Assembly (NCBI GenBank): GCA_003488325.1
Contig: DNLZ01000435.1
Span: 1-5,760, forward strand
Direction: 5' to 3'
Length of the DNA: 5,760 nucleotides
Source of the DNA: Planctomycetaceae bacterium
Lineage (GTDB): Bacteria > Planctomycetota > Planctomycetia > Pirellulales > UBA1268
Below are positions 1-5,682 of this stretch, piece by piece. The position numbers and the translations under genes were made by a program. How positions within the stretch are numbered: position 1 is the first letter of the stretch; each line of letters starts with the position of its first letter. The notes beneath the pieces are model-generated. The model was not told the origin of the DNA. It did not search any database and saw only the letters and a program-made list of their open reading frames with translations.

Positions 1-72
1 CCCTTCGCCTACCCGCCTTGGTCTGCCCCGTCGTCGCTACGACTGCGTAAGACTTGCTCGAAGCGTCCGCCC

Positions 73-618
73 ATGAAGGACACCGGTATTCCGATCGTGC
101 ACCTGTCGCGCAGCGTCAACCTGCCCGGCATATCGGGACTGGAGGGGTTGTGCGGGCGGGTCACACCCGTGGCAGCAGGCGACGCCGACGCGATCCACGA
201 ACTCGCAGCGGCGTGCGCGGCTGATGCCCCCGGCCGGCGGGCGATGACCGGGCGGGGCCTCGCCGACGCGGTCGTATCACGGCCGGGCCGGACCGTGGCC
301 GCGTGGCTCGCGTGGGACGCGACCTATTCCAGCCGTGCCATCGGACTCGTCACTCTCGTGACGGCAGGCCCGCCGGGAAAGCCGCGTCATTCGATCGGCT
401 GGCTCGTGGTCGCCCCTTCCGCCCGTCGCTCGGGGGTCGGCACAGCGCTCGTGCAGGTCGCGGTCGACGAGGCGCGACGGCTCGGGGGAACGGAGGTATG
501 GGTCGAGACCCATACGGCCTGGTCCGACGCGATCGCCTTCTGGCGACACCTCGGTTTCACGCCGCCCCCAGCCCCTCCATCCGTCGCCACGCGCTCATCT
601 GGCCCAGGTGCATCATGA
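73..618 (+). CDS. GNAT-family N-acetyltransferase, substrate unknown
   Basis: Probable acetyl-CoA-dependent N-acetyltransferase of 181 residues, cytoplasmic. The GNAT core is visible. A first strand and helix lie near residues 29-50 (GRVTPVAAGDADAIHEL). Motif A spans about 106-138 and carries the acetyl-CoA pyrophosphate-binding RxxGxG loop as R118-R-S-G121-V-G123. Motif B follows at about 141-162 (EVWVET, then SDAIAFWRHLGF). The family is known to acetylate amines of small molecules or proteins; nothing here identifies the substrate. The C-terminus is odd: after LGF a GNAT normally makes a final beta strand, but here residues 163-181 are Pro/Ser/Ala-rich and lie antisense to the end of the DinB gene. 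The ATG at 73 has no clear Shine-Dalgarno sequence, and the frame is open back to the window edge, so the N-terminus is uncertain. It is convergent with the ileS operon and not part of it. Confidence 0.8.
   Translation: MKDTGIPIVHLSRSVNLPGISGLEGLCGRVTPVAAGDADAIHELAAACAADAPGRRAMTGRGLADAVVSRPGRTVAAWLAWDATYSSRAIGLVTLVTAGPPGKPRHSIGWLVVAPSARRSGVGTALVQVAVDEARRLGGTEVWVETHTAWSDAIAFWRHLGFTPPPAPPSVATRSSGPGAS
496..515. repeat. 9-bp perfect inverted repeat near the GNAT 3' end
   Basis: The arms GTATGGGTC (496-504) and GACCCATAC (507-515) are separated by two bases; as RNA this would be an 8-bp stem with a CGAG loop. It falls within the GNAT coding sequence (the EVWVETHT region) and about 40 bases downstream of the DinB stop on the - strand. 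No T-run follows on either strand, so it does not look like a standard intrinsic terminator. It might stabilise or end the operon transcript, or simply be coding sequence. Confidence 0.6.
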
Positions 619-1078
619 GGTGGCCGCCGCAGTAGAACGTCTGCACCGAACCGATCGTCGGAAACAATTCGCGCATGCGTCCCTCCGAGGGATTCGGCCG
701 CTCGAACACCTCGTCGGGCGTGCTGCGCAGGGCCGCGGTGACCATTCGGTGGCCTTCGAGGAAGAACTCCACGATCTCGTCCCGGGGCGGATACAGGTCG
801 CCATCCGGGTCGTCGACGCACGTCGCGTCCTTCGAGAAACGGGTCTCGAAGTGCTCCGGGATCGCCGGTGCCGGGTGCCCGAGCTGACGCAGCACCCGCG
901 GTGCATAGAGGCTCAGGTGACCGTAGATGAACGCCGGGTGATTCGACGCGATGACCGCGCCGCCGGGGCTGGCGAAGCGTGCGAACCGCTCGGCCGGGAC
1001 GCCGGCGAGGAGCCGCTCTGCGTAGCCGAGCGAGACCTGGAGCGAATCGGCGATCAGGTGGCCGAGTGAACGGTGCAT
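557..1078 (-). CDS. DinB-superfamily protein, putative metal-dependent enzyme
   Basis: A 173-residue protein resembling the DinB/YfiT four-helix-bundle superfamily, whose members bind a divalent metal through three histidines and include thiol-dependent transferases and hydrolases. H54 (in IYGHLSLY) is the likely first ligand. H153 and H157 (GGHLMMHLGQMSAWRR) match the family's C-terminal HxxxHxGQ signature followed by an arginine-rich turn. H47 is another nearby histidine. No signal peptide or membrane segment is seen, so it is probably cytoplasmic. The ATG at 1078 is preceded by GAGG with a 7-base spacer and gives a normal family length. The gene overlaps the end of purN by 25 bases and is the last gene of the ileS-purN operon. 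Its stop lies inside the converging GNAT gene. The actual reaction cannot be told from sequence, and a role in tRNA charging or purine synthesis is not implied. Confidence 0.85.
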   Translation of the reverse strand: MHRSLGHLIADSLQVSLGYAERLLAGVPAERFARFASPGGAVIASNHPAFIYGHLSLYAPRVLRQLGHPAPAIPEHFETRFSKDATCVDDPDGDLYPPRDEIVEFFLEGHRMVTAALRSTPDEVFERPNPSEGRMRELFPTIGSVQTFYCGGHLMMHLGQMSAWRRMEGLGAA

Positions 1079-1719
1079 GCGGAAGCCTCGGGGAGGATGG
1101 TCTGCGAATGATACGAGGCCGACCGACGGGCCGCCGTCGCGATCCTGGCGATCGCCTCCGGCAACACGGCGCACTCGGCGGCGAAGACTCGCGCCGCGAG
1201 CGACTCGGCCGTGTCGTCCGGCAGGACGGGCACGGCCCGCTGCAGGAGGATGCGGCCGTGATCGTACTCGGCGTCGACCAGGTGGACCGTGCAGCCGGAG
1301 ATCGTGCAGCCTCGCTCGAGCACGGCGCGGTGGACGTGCATCCCGTGGAACCCGCGGCCCCCGAATGCCGGCAGCAGCGACGGATGGATGTTGATGACCC
1401 GATCGACGAAGTCGGGCGGGATGTCGATGAGGTGGAGAAAGCCGGCCATGACCACGAGATCCGCCGCCGCGTCGCGACAGGCCCCGAACACCGCCGCGCT
1501 CCACTCGTCGCGGGCGCGCCCGGCGGGCGGCAGCACGGCGACCGGAACGTGCGCCCGCCTCGCGATGGCGACGCCGCGCACGTCGGGCCGGCTCGACACG
1601 ACCATCCCAACGCGGGCTGCAAGCCGCCCGTCGGCGATGCGCTCGAGCAGATTCTCGAGCGTGCGGCCCGAACCCGACACGAGCACGGCGAGATTCAGCG
1701 GCGCGGCGGGGTCGCTCAC
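1054..1719 (-). CDS. purN: Phosphoribosylglycinamide formyltransferase (GART), PurN
   Basis: Transfers a formyl group from 10-formyltetrahydrofolate to GAR, giving FGAR in de novo purine synthesis; cytoplasmic. The protein has 221 residues, slightly longer than E. coli PurN. The N-terminal phosphate-binding loop is LVSGSGRTLENLL (about 13-25). The catalytic segment NIHPSLLP (110-117) supplies N110 and H112, and D153 in DAEYDHG (149-155) matches the catalytic Asp of the family (N106/H108/D144 in E. coli). The GRGFHGMHVHRAVL segment (121-134) replaces the PGLHTHRQAL-type sequence of E. coli. The last 20-25 residues are a Ser/Ala/Thr-rich tail without an evident match. The start is GTG at 1719, because it sits just before the first beta strand, has GGGAGG six bases upstream, and forms a GTGA overlap with the ileS stop. 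Second gene of the operon. Confidence 0.95.
   Translation of the reverse strand: MSDPAAPLNLAVLVSGSGRTLENLLERIADGRLAARVGMVVSSRPDVRGVAIARRAHVPVAVLPPAGRARDEWSAAVFGACRDAAADLVVMAGFLHLIDIPPDFVDRVINIHPSLLPAFGGRGFHGMHVHRAVLERGCTISGCTVHLVDAEYDHGRILLQRAVPVLPDDTAESLAARVFAAECAVLPEAIARIATAARRSASYHSQTILPEASACTVHSAT
1086..1089 (-). promoter_or_regulatory. Shine-Dalgarno-like GAGG of the DinB gene, inside the purN 3' end
   Basis: On the - strand GAGG lies seven bases before the ATG at 1078, within the final codons of purN. It is short, but correct spacing and the 25-base gene overlap support this start. Confidence 0.5.
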
Positions 1720-4700
1720 GGCCGGCCTCCCACGTCGGCGGCCGCATCGACAGCCGCGCCTCCCGCGCGGTGCGTGACCTGGAGGCCGATCCCCAGGCCG
1801 TGACCATCCACGTCGATGATCGGCCCGTCGTGCGCACCGAACGACACCCGCGTCGCGAGCGTCTCGGCGGCGACGTAGTCGAGGTGGGCCTCGATCGCGG
1901 CACGCAGGTCGGGGGACTCCGTCGCGAACACGAGCTCGATCCGATCGGTGAACTCGAGGTCGAGGCTCTTGCGATGCGACTGCACCGCATGGACCACCTC
2001 GCGCACGAGCCCCTCGGCCACGAGTCCCGGCGTCAGTTCGGTGGACACGACGACCACCGCCTGCCGGCCCTCCGCCGCCGCCCAGCCCGGCCTCGCGCTC
2101 GTGCGCACGAGCAGATCCTCCCGCTCGAGCGTCGCCTCGCCGCCCGTCCACGCGACCGTCACGCGGCCGTCACGGGCGAGTGCCGCGAGCAGGGCGTCGC
2201 CGTCCGCCTTCGCGATCGCGTCGCGTGCCCTCGGCAGATCCTTGCCGAGCCGTGGCCCGAGCTTCTTGAGGTCGGGCTGGACCGAGCGGGTGATGTACCG
2301 GTCGGGCTCACGGCAGATCTCGAAGCCCTTCACGTTGAGCTCGTCGCAGACGAGGTCGGCATGTGCCGCGAGCCAGGCCTCGTCACCCGCGGCACACTCC
2401 GCGAGCACGACCTCGACCCGCGCGAGCGGCTGCCTGACCTTGAGCTTCTCGGCCGACCGGGCGGCCCGTCCGAGCGAGGCGATCTCCCGGACGAGCGCCA
2501 TGCGACGGACGAGGTCGGCGTCGATGCACGCGGGGTCGCCGGTCGGATAGTCGGCGAGGTGGACGCTTTCCGGCAGCAGGCCGTCACCGCCGCCAGCGAC
2601 CGCCAGATTCCGCCAGATCTCCTCGGTGACGAACGGCACGAACGGCGCCGCGAGCCTCGCGATGGTGAGCAGCGTCTGGTAGAGCGTCCAGTACGCGTCG
2701 AGTTTGTCCTCGTTGCCCTCCGCTCCGCGATCGGCCCTGCCGGCCCCCCAGAATCGCTCGCGGCTGCGGCGCACGTACCAGTTGCTCACCGCCTCGACGA
2801 GCGCGGAGAGTCGCTGTGCGGCCCCGAAGTGGTCGAATGCATCCAGCCGCGTCACCATCTCGGCGGCGGTGGCGTGCAGCTCGGAGAGCATCCAGCGATC
2901 GAGCTCGCCATACTGGTTCACCGGCTTCGTGCCGCGCATGACCGCGAGCGAGCGATCGTCCACGCCGGCGGTGAGGGCCGCCGGATCGAAGCCGTCGATC
3001 CGGGCGTAGATGACGAAGAACGAGTAGACGTTCCAGAGCCGCAGCAGGAACTCGGGAATGCTCTCGCGAATGGCTCGCTCGTTGTAGCGGATGCTCGTCC
3101 ACGGGGGCTGGCCGGCGAGAAAGTACCACCGCAGGGCATCGGCGCCGTAGGTGTCGAAGATCACCTTCGGCTCCTTGTAGTTGCGCCGGCTCTTGCTCAT
3201 CTTCTGCCCGTCCTCGCCGAGCATGTGGCCGAGGACGATGCAGGTCCTGAAGGGATGGGGATACGGCGCCTGCGTGTCGTCGGGCCGGCTGTTCCCGGGC
3301 GTTCGCCCGAAGAGGAGCGTGCTGATGGCGAGCTGGCTGTAGAACCAGCCCCGCGTCTGGTCGATCGCCTCCGAGATGAAGTCGGCCGGAAACTGGGCCT
3401 CGAACTCGGTGGTGCCCGAGTGCGGCCAGCCCCACTGGGCGAAGGGCATCGCTCCGGAATCGAACCAGCAGTCGATCACCTCCGGCACCCGCCGCATCCG
3501 GGATCCCGTCGCGAAGGGCGAGTCGTACGTCACCGCGTCGATGTAGGGCTTGTGCACCGCGAGGTCGTCCGACAGCTGCGGGTTCGCGGCCTTGGCCCTC
3601 GTGAACACGTCGGTGCCCGCGATGCCGGGCTTCGCGAGGAGCGCGGCATACGAGGGGACGGCCTCCATCCTCCCGGTGGACTCGCACTCCCAGATCGGCA
3701 GCGGCGTGCCCCAATACCGCTCGCGGGAGAGGGCCCAATCGACGTTCGTCTCGAGAAAGTTGCCGAACCGGCCGTCCTTGATGTGCTCGGGCAGCCAGGT
3801 GATGGCCGCATTGTTCGCGAGCATCGCGTCGCGGAACTGGCTCGTGCGGATGAACCAGCTCTTCCGCGGATACTGGATGAGCGGGTCGGCATCGGCCCGC
3901 CAGCAGAACGGGTAGTCGTGGACGTACTGCTCCTGGTGGACGAGCAGGCCGCGGGCCCGGAGGTCGCGGGCGATGTCACGGTCGCACTCCTTCACGAACC
4001 GGCCGCTTCCCATCGGAAACGCGTCGGTGAACGTGCCGTCGGGGGCGACGCAGTTGAGGAGCGCGGGGCCGCTCCCGGGGACGAACCGCGCCTGTTCGGC
4101 GACGAGCACGCCGTAGTCCACCTCGCCGAAGGCGGGGGCGACGTGCACGATGCCGGTGCCCGAATCGGTGGTCACGAAATCGGCGGCGACGATCCGCCAG
4201 CCGATGGTGTCGCTGCCGCCGGCGGCGAGCGGGGCCGACTCGGGCGGGCCGGCCTTGCGGAACGTGTCGAATGGGGGCAGGTACGACCGCCCGACAAGCG
4301 CGGCTCCCTTCAGGCGTTCCACGATGTCAAAGGCCGTTTTCAGCTTCTCGCCGAGGCTGTCGGCGAGCGGTTCGGCGACGATGAACTCGGCCTGATCCGC
4401 ACTCCCCGCCTCGCGGACGACGACGTAGTCGAGGTCCGCCTTCACCGCGGCGAACTGGTTCGAGGGGAGCGTCCAGGGCGTGGTCGTCCAGGCCACGAGG
4501 CTGCGGTTCGTCGGGCGTCCGGCGGCGTCGACGAGCGGAAAGGCGACGTAGACGCTCGGGTCGGCCACCTCCTTGTAGCCCTGGCCGACCTCGCCGCTGG
4601 AGAGCGCCGTGCCTCCCTGCGCCCACCACCAGACGATCTTGTGCCCCTGATACAGAAGACCGCGGTCGAAGAGCGTGGCGAGCGCCCACCAGACGCTCTC

Positions 4701-5168
4701 GACGAAGCTCTGGTGGTAGGTGACGTAGGCATCCGAGAGGTCGATCCAGAACCCGATCCGCTCGGTGAGCGTCTCCCACTCCTTCATGTAGCGCCAGACC
4801 GATTCCTGGCACTTGTGAATGAAGGGCTCGACGCCGTAGGCCTCGATCTCGGCCTTCGAATGGATCCCGATCTCCTTGCAGACCTCGACCTCGACGGGCA
4901 GGCCATGGGTGTCCCAGCCCGCCTTGCGCTCGCACAATTCCCCGCGCATCGTGCGGTAGCGGGGGTAGAGATCCTTGATGGCCCGGGTGAGGCAGTGGCC
5001 GGGATGCGGCATTCCGTTGGCGGTCGGAGGCCCCTCGAAGAACACGAATCGCGGGCCGTCGCGTCGCAGTTCGAGCGACTTGCGATACACGCCGTGATCC
5101 CGCCAGAACGCGGCAATCCCGGCTTCGATCTGGGGAAAGTCGGGCTGACCTCGAACGGGAGCGAACAT
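1716..5168 (-). CDS. ileS: Isoleucyl-tRNA synthetase, class 2 (eukaryote-like) type
   Basis: Activates isoleucine with ATP and loads it onto tRNA-Ile, with editing of misactivated valine; cytoplasmic, essential. The protein has 1150 residues. The Rossmann catalytic domain has the class I signature HPGH (55-58, in GMPHPGHCL) and KMSKS (656-660). The CP1 editing domain lies between, with WTTTPWTLPSN (227-237) and GTGIVHVAPAFGEVDY (337-352), where D351 matches the editing Asp. WALSRERYWGTPLPIW (478-493) and DCWFDSG (566-572) complete the synthetic site. The anticodon-binding region includes NWYVRRSRERFW (796-807). The C-terminal part carries the PDLKKLGPRLGK block (965-976) typical of class 2 enzymes, and no paired-cysteine zinc site as in E. 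coli IleRS. ATG 5168 (MFAPV) fits the family N-terminus; the frame stays open to an ATG at 5336, but those 56 extra residues are low-complexity. No Shine-Dalgarno sequence is seen. First gene of the operon. Confidence 0.97.
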   Translation of the reverse strand: MFAPVRGQPDFPQIEAGIAAFWRDHGVYRKSLELRRDGPRFVFFEGPPTANGMPHPGHCLTRAIKDLYPRYRTMRGELCERKAGWDTHGLPVEVEVCKEIGIHSKAEIEAYGVEPFIHKCQESVWRYMKEWETLTERIGFWIDLSDAYVTYHQSFVESVWWALATLFDRGLLYQGHKIVWWWAQGGTALSSGEVGQGYKEVADPSVYVAFPLVDAAGRPTNRSLVAWTTTPWTLPSNQFAAVKADLDYVVVREAGSADQAEFIVAEPLADSLGEKLKTAFDIVERLKGAALVGRSYLPPFDTFRKAGPPESAPLAAGGSDTIGWRIVAADFVTTDSGTGIVHVAPAFGEVDYGVLVAEQARFVPGSGPALLNCVAPDGTFTDAFPMGSGRFVKECDRDIARDLRARGLLVHQEQYVHDYPFCWRADADPLIQYPRKSWFIRTSQFRDAMLANNAAITWLPEHIKDGRFGNFLETNVDWALSRERYWGTPLPIWECESTGRMEAVPSYAALLAKPGIAGTDVFTRAKAANPQLSDDLAVHKPYIDAVTYDSPFATGSRMRRVPEVIDCWFDSGAMPFAQWGWPHSGTTEFEAQFPADFISEAIDQTRGWFYSQLAISTLLFGRTPGNSRPDDTQAPYPHPFRTCIVLGHMLGEDGQKMSKSRRNYKEPKVIFDTYGADALRWYFLAGQPPWTSIRYNERAIRESIPEFLLRLWNVYSFFVIYARIDGFDPAALTAGVDDRSLAVMRGTKPVNQYGELDRWMLSELHATAAEMVTRLDAFDHFGAAQRLSALVEAVSNWYVRRSRERFWGAGRADRGAEGNEDKLDAYWTLYQTLLTIARLAAPFVPFVTEEIWRNLAVAGGGDGLLPESVHLADYPTGDPACIDADLVRRMALVREIASLGRAARSAEKLKVRQPLARVEVVLAECAAGDEAWLAAHADLVCDELNVKGFEICREPDRYITRSVQPDLKKLGPRLGKDLPRARDAIAKADGDALLAALARDGRVTVAWTGGEATLEREDLLVRTSARPGWAAAEGRQAVVVVSTELTPGLVAEGLVREVVHAVQSHRKSLDLEFTDRIELVFATESPDLRAAIEAHLDYVAAETLATRVSFGAHDGPIIDVDGHGLGIGLQVTHRAGGAAVDAAADVGGRP
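1726..1731 (-). promoter_or_regulatory. Shine-Dalgarno sequence of purN, inside the ileS 3' end
   Basis: On the - strand GGGAGG stands six bases before the purN GTG. It lies within the last codons of ileS, so ribosomes finishing ileS pass over it directly before the GTGA stop/start overlap. This supports the GTG start and coupled translation. Confidence 0.7.
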
Positions 5169-5352
5169 CGGCACTGCCGTGGGGCGGGGATGGCGGGATG
5201 CCGGCCGGGGACGGGACACGCGCCCCATAACGGCCAGCGAGACCGTGCCCGCGGCGAAAGCGTACCGCCACACGACACGGCGCCACAGGGGAGGGGCCGA
5301 CGAGCGGCTTTGCGGCACGCTCCACCGCTCGACCACCGCGTGACGGGGAGAC

Positions 5353-5376
5353 TTTCCGGCGAACCTCGGCCGGAAA
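5353..5376. repeat. 8-bp inverted repeat in the ileS upstream region
   Basis: The arms TTTCCGGC (5353-5360) and GCCGGAAA (5369-5376) flank an 8-base loop. It lies 185 bp upstream of the ileS start, two bases from the next palindrome. It could be an operator half-site pair or a hairpin in a long ileS leader; no T-run follows on the - strand, which argues against a terminator. Confidence 0.6.
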
Positions 5377-5377
5377 A

Positions 5378-5389
5378 CAACGGCCGTTG
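5378..5389. repeat. 12-bp perfect palindrome, CAACGGCCGTTG
   Basis: A perfect 6+6 palindrome without spacer, about 210 bp upstream of ileS and about 290 bp upstream of the prepilin gene. Its size and symmetry would suit a dimeric regulator, but I cannot match it to a known operator. It is adjacent to the 5353-5376 inverted repeat, so the two may form one complex site. Confidence 0.6.
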
Positions 5390-5469
5390 CGTCGATGAGG
5401 GGGATCGCTCACGGCGACGAGCCCCGCCCGAACCGGTGGCGCTCGGCCCCCCGCGCGATGCTCACTGGC

Positions 5470-5502
5470 CGTGGAAAAAGCCTTTCCAGGGCTTTTTCCG
5501 CG
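5470..5502. repeat. Long inverted repeat, candidate bidirectional terminator or attenuator
   Basis: The perfect 10-bp arms GGAAAAAGCC (5473-5482) and GGCTTTTTCC (5490-5499) surround a 7-base loop. Three further outer pairs (one G-U) and two inner pairs (one G-U) can form, giving a stem of about 15 bp. An A5 tract on the left and T5 on the right of a G/C core is the layout of a bidirectional intrinsic terminator, though the core is short and the T-run is followed by CCGCG. The flanking genes both point away from it, so there is no obvious upstream transcript to end unless a leader RNA or a small RNA begins in this spacer. Confidence 0.65.
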
Positions 5503-5541
5503 ATGAAGAACCGCGGACAAGCCGAGGTGCTTTCTGGGTTC

Positions 5542-5568
5542 TCGTCCGCCGCATCCCGCGGCGGACGA
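5542..5568. repeat. 11-bp GC-rich inverted repeat (stable hairpin)
   Basis: The arms TCGTCCGCCGC (5542-5552) and GCGGCGGACGA (5558-5568) enclose the 5-base loop ATCCC. The stem would be very stable as RNA or as extruded DNA. No T-run follows on either strand. It lies 114 bp upstream of the prepilin GTG and about 40 bp from the 5470-5502 element. It could be a leader structure, a Rho-type terminator component, or a protein-binding site. Confidence 0.65.
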
Positions 5569-5615
5569 CTTGATCCGCAGGCCGTTAAACTTCTGAAAAG
5601 GTTTCCGGGTGGAGA

Positions 5616-5627
5616 ACGAGATCTCGT
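5616..5627. repeat. 12-bp perfect palindrome, ACGAGATCTCGT
   Basis: A perfect 6+6 palindrome with central AGATCT, 55 bp upstream of the prepilin-type start. This is a position where an operator or an activator site would act on the + strand gene. No known operator is recognised. It is not similar to the other 12-bp palindrome at 5378, so they are probably not two copies of one site. Confidence 0.55.
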
Positions 5628-5668
5628 CGGGAGCGGCATCGCCCATCCCCGAGCGGCTCTCAGCCCAC

Positions 5669-5675
5669 GAGGAGG
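5669..5675 (+). promoter_or_regulatory. Shine-Dalgarno sequence of the prepilin-type gene
   Basis: GAGGAGG is a near-perfect anti-16S match. It ends one base before ATG 5677, seven bases before GTG 5683 and sixteen before ATG 5692. Only the GTG has normal spacing, so this site decides the start. All three candidates are in the same frame, so the mature protein after leader cleavage is unaffected. Confidence 0.75.
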
Positions 5676-5682
5676 CATGATC

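Larger units (their letters stand above)
5169..5682. other. Divergent intergenic region between ileS and the prepilin-type gene
   Basis: About 514 bp with no credible coding sequence. Open frames on either strand here show no recognisable motif and are what high GC content produces. It must hold the promoters for both flanking genes or their leaders. No convincing -35/-10 pair is visible; the least GC-rich stretch is 5584-5606 (TTAAACTTCTGAAAAGG within it), a reasonable place for + strand promoter elements, but this is a guess. The region contains five symmetrical elements, annotated separately (5353-5376, 5378-5389, 5470-5502, 5542-5568, 5616-5627), and a direct repeat of GAGCGGC at 5631 and 5651. 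No tRNA, T-box or recognisable riboswitch was found by eye. Confidence 0.7.

Noticed and set aside
1079..1990. An upstream extension of the DinB frame into a 477-codon open frame
   Set aside because: The upstream part is an out-of-frame reading of purN and ileS. The family length and the GAGG-ATG spacing fit a start at 1078.
1720..2151. An upstream extension of the purN frame to 2151
   Set aside because: It overlaps ileS out of frame, with low-complexity Arg/Gly-rich translation. The GTG at 1719 with GGGAGG gives a normal PurN.
5169..5336. An N-terminal extension of ileS to the ATG at 5336 (56 extra residues)
   Set aside because: The extension is Arg/Pro/Ala-rich with no family match and no Shine-Dalgarno sequence. 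The MFAPV start at 5168 agrees with the usual IleRS N-terminus.
1770..5573. An unbroken 1267-codon open frame on the + strand, almost entirely opposite ileS
   Set aside because: It is the antisense of a confidently identified synthetase gene. Its translation is an Arg/Asp/Glu/Gly-rich mixture without domain motifs, and high GC content with strong third-position bias routinely leaves such antisense frames free of stops.
5169..5682. A T-box or other known leader controlling ileS
   Set aside because: No T-box consensus or specifier-loop arrangement could be seen, and T-boxes are mainly known from Firmicutes and Actinobacteria. The hairpins here do not match a riboswitch I can name.
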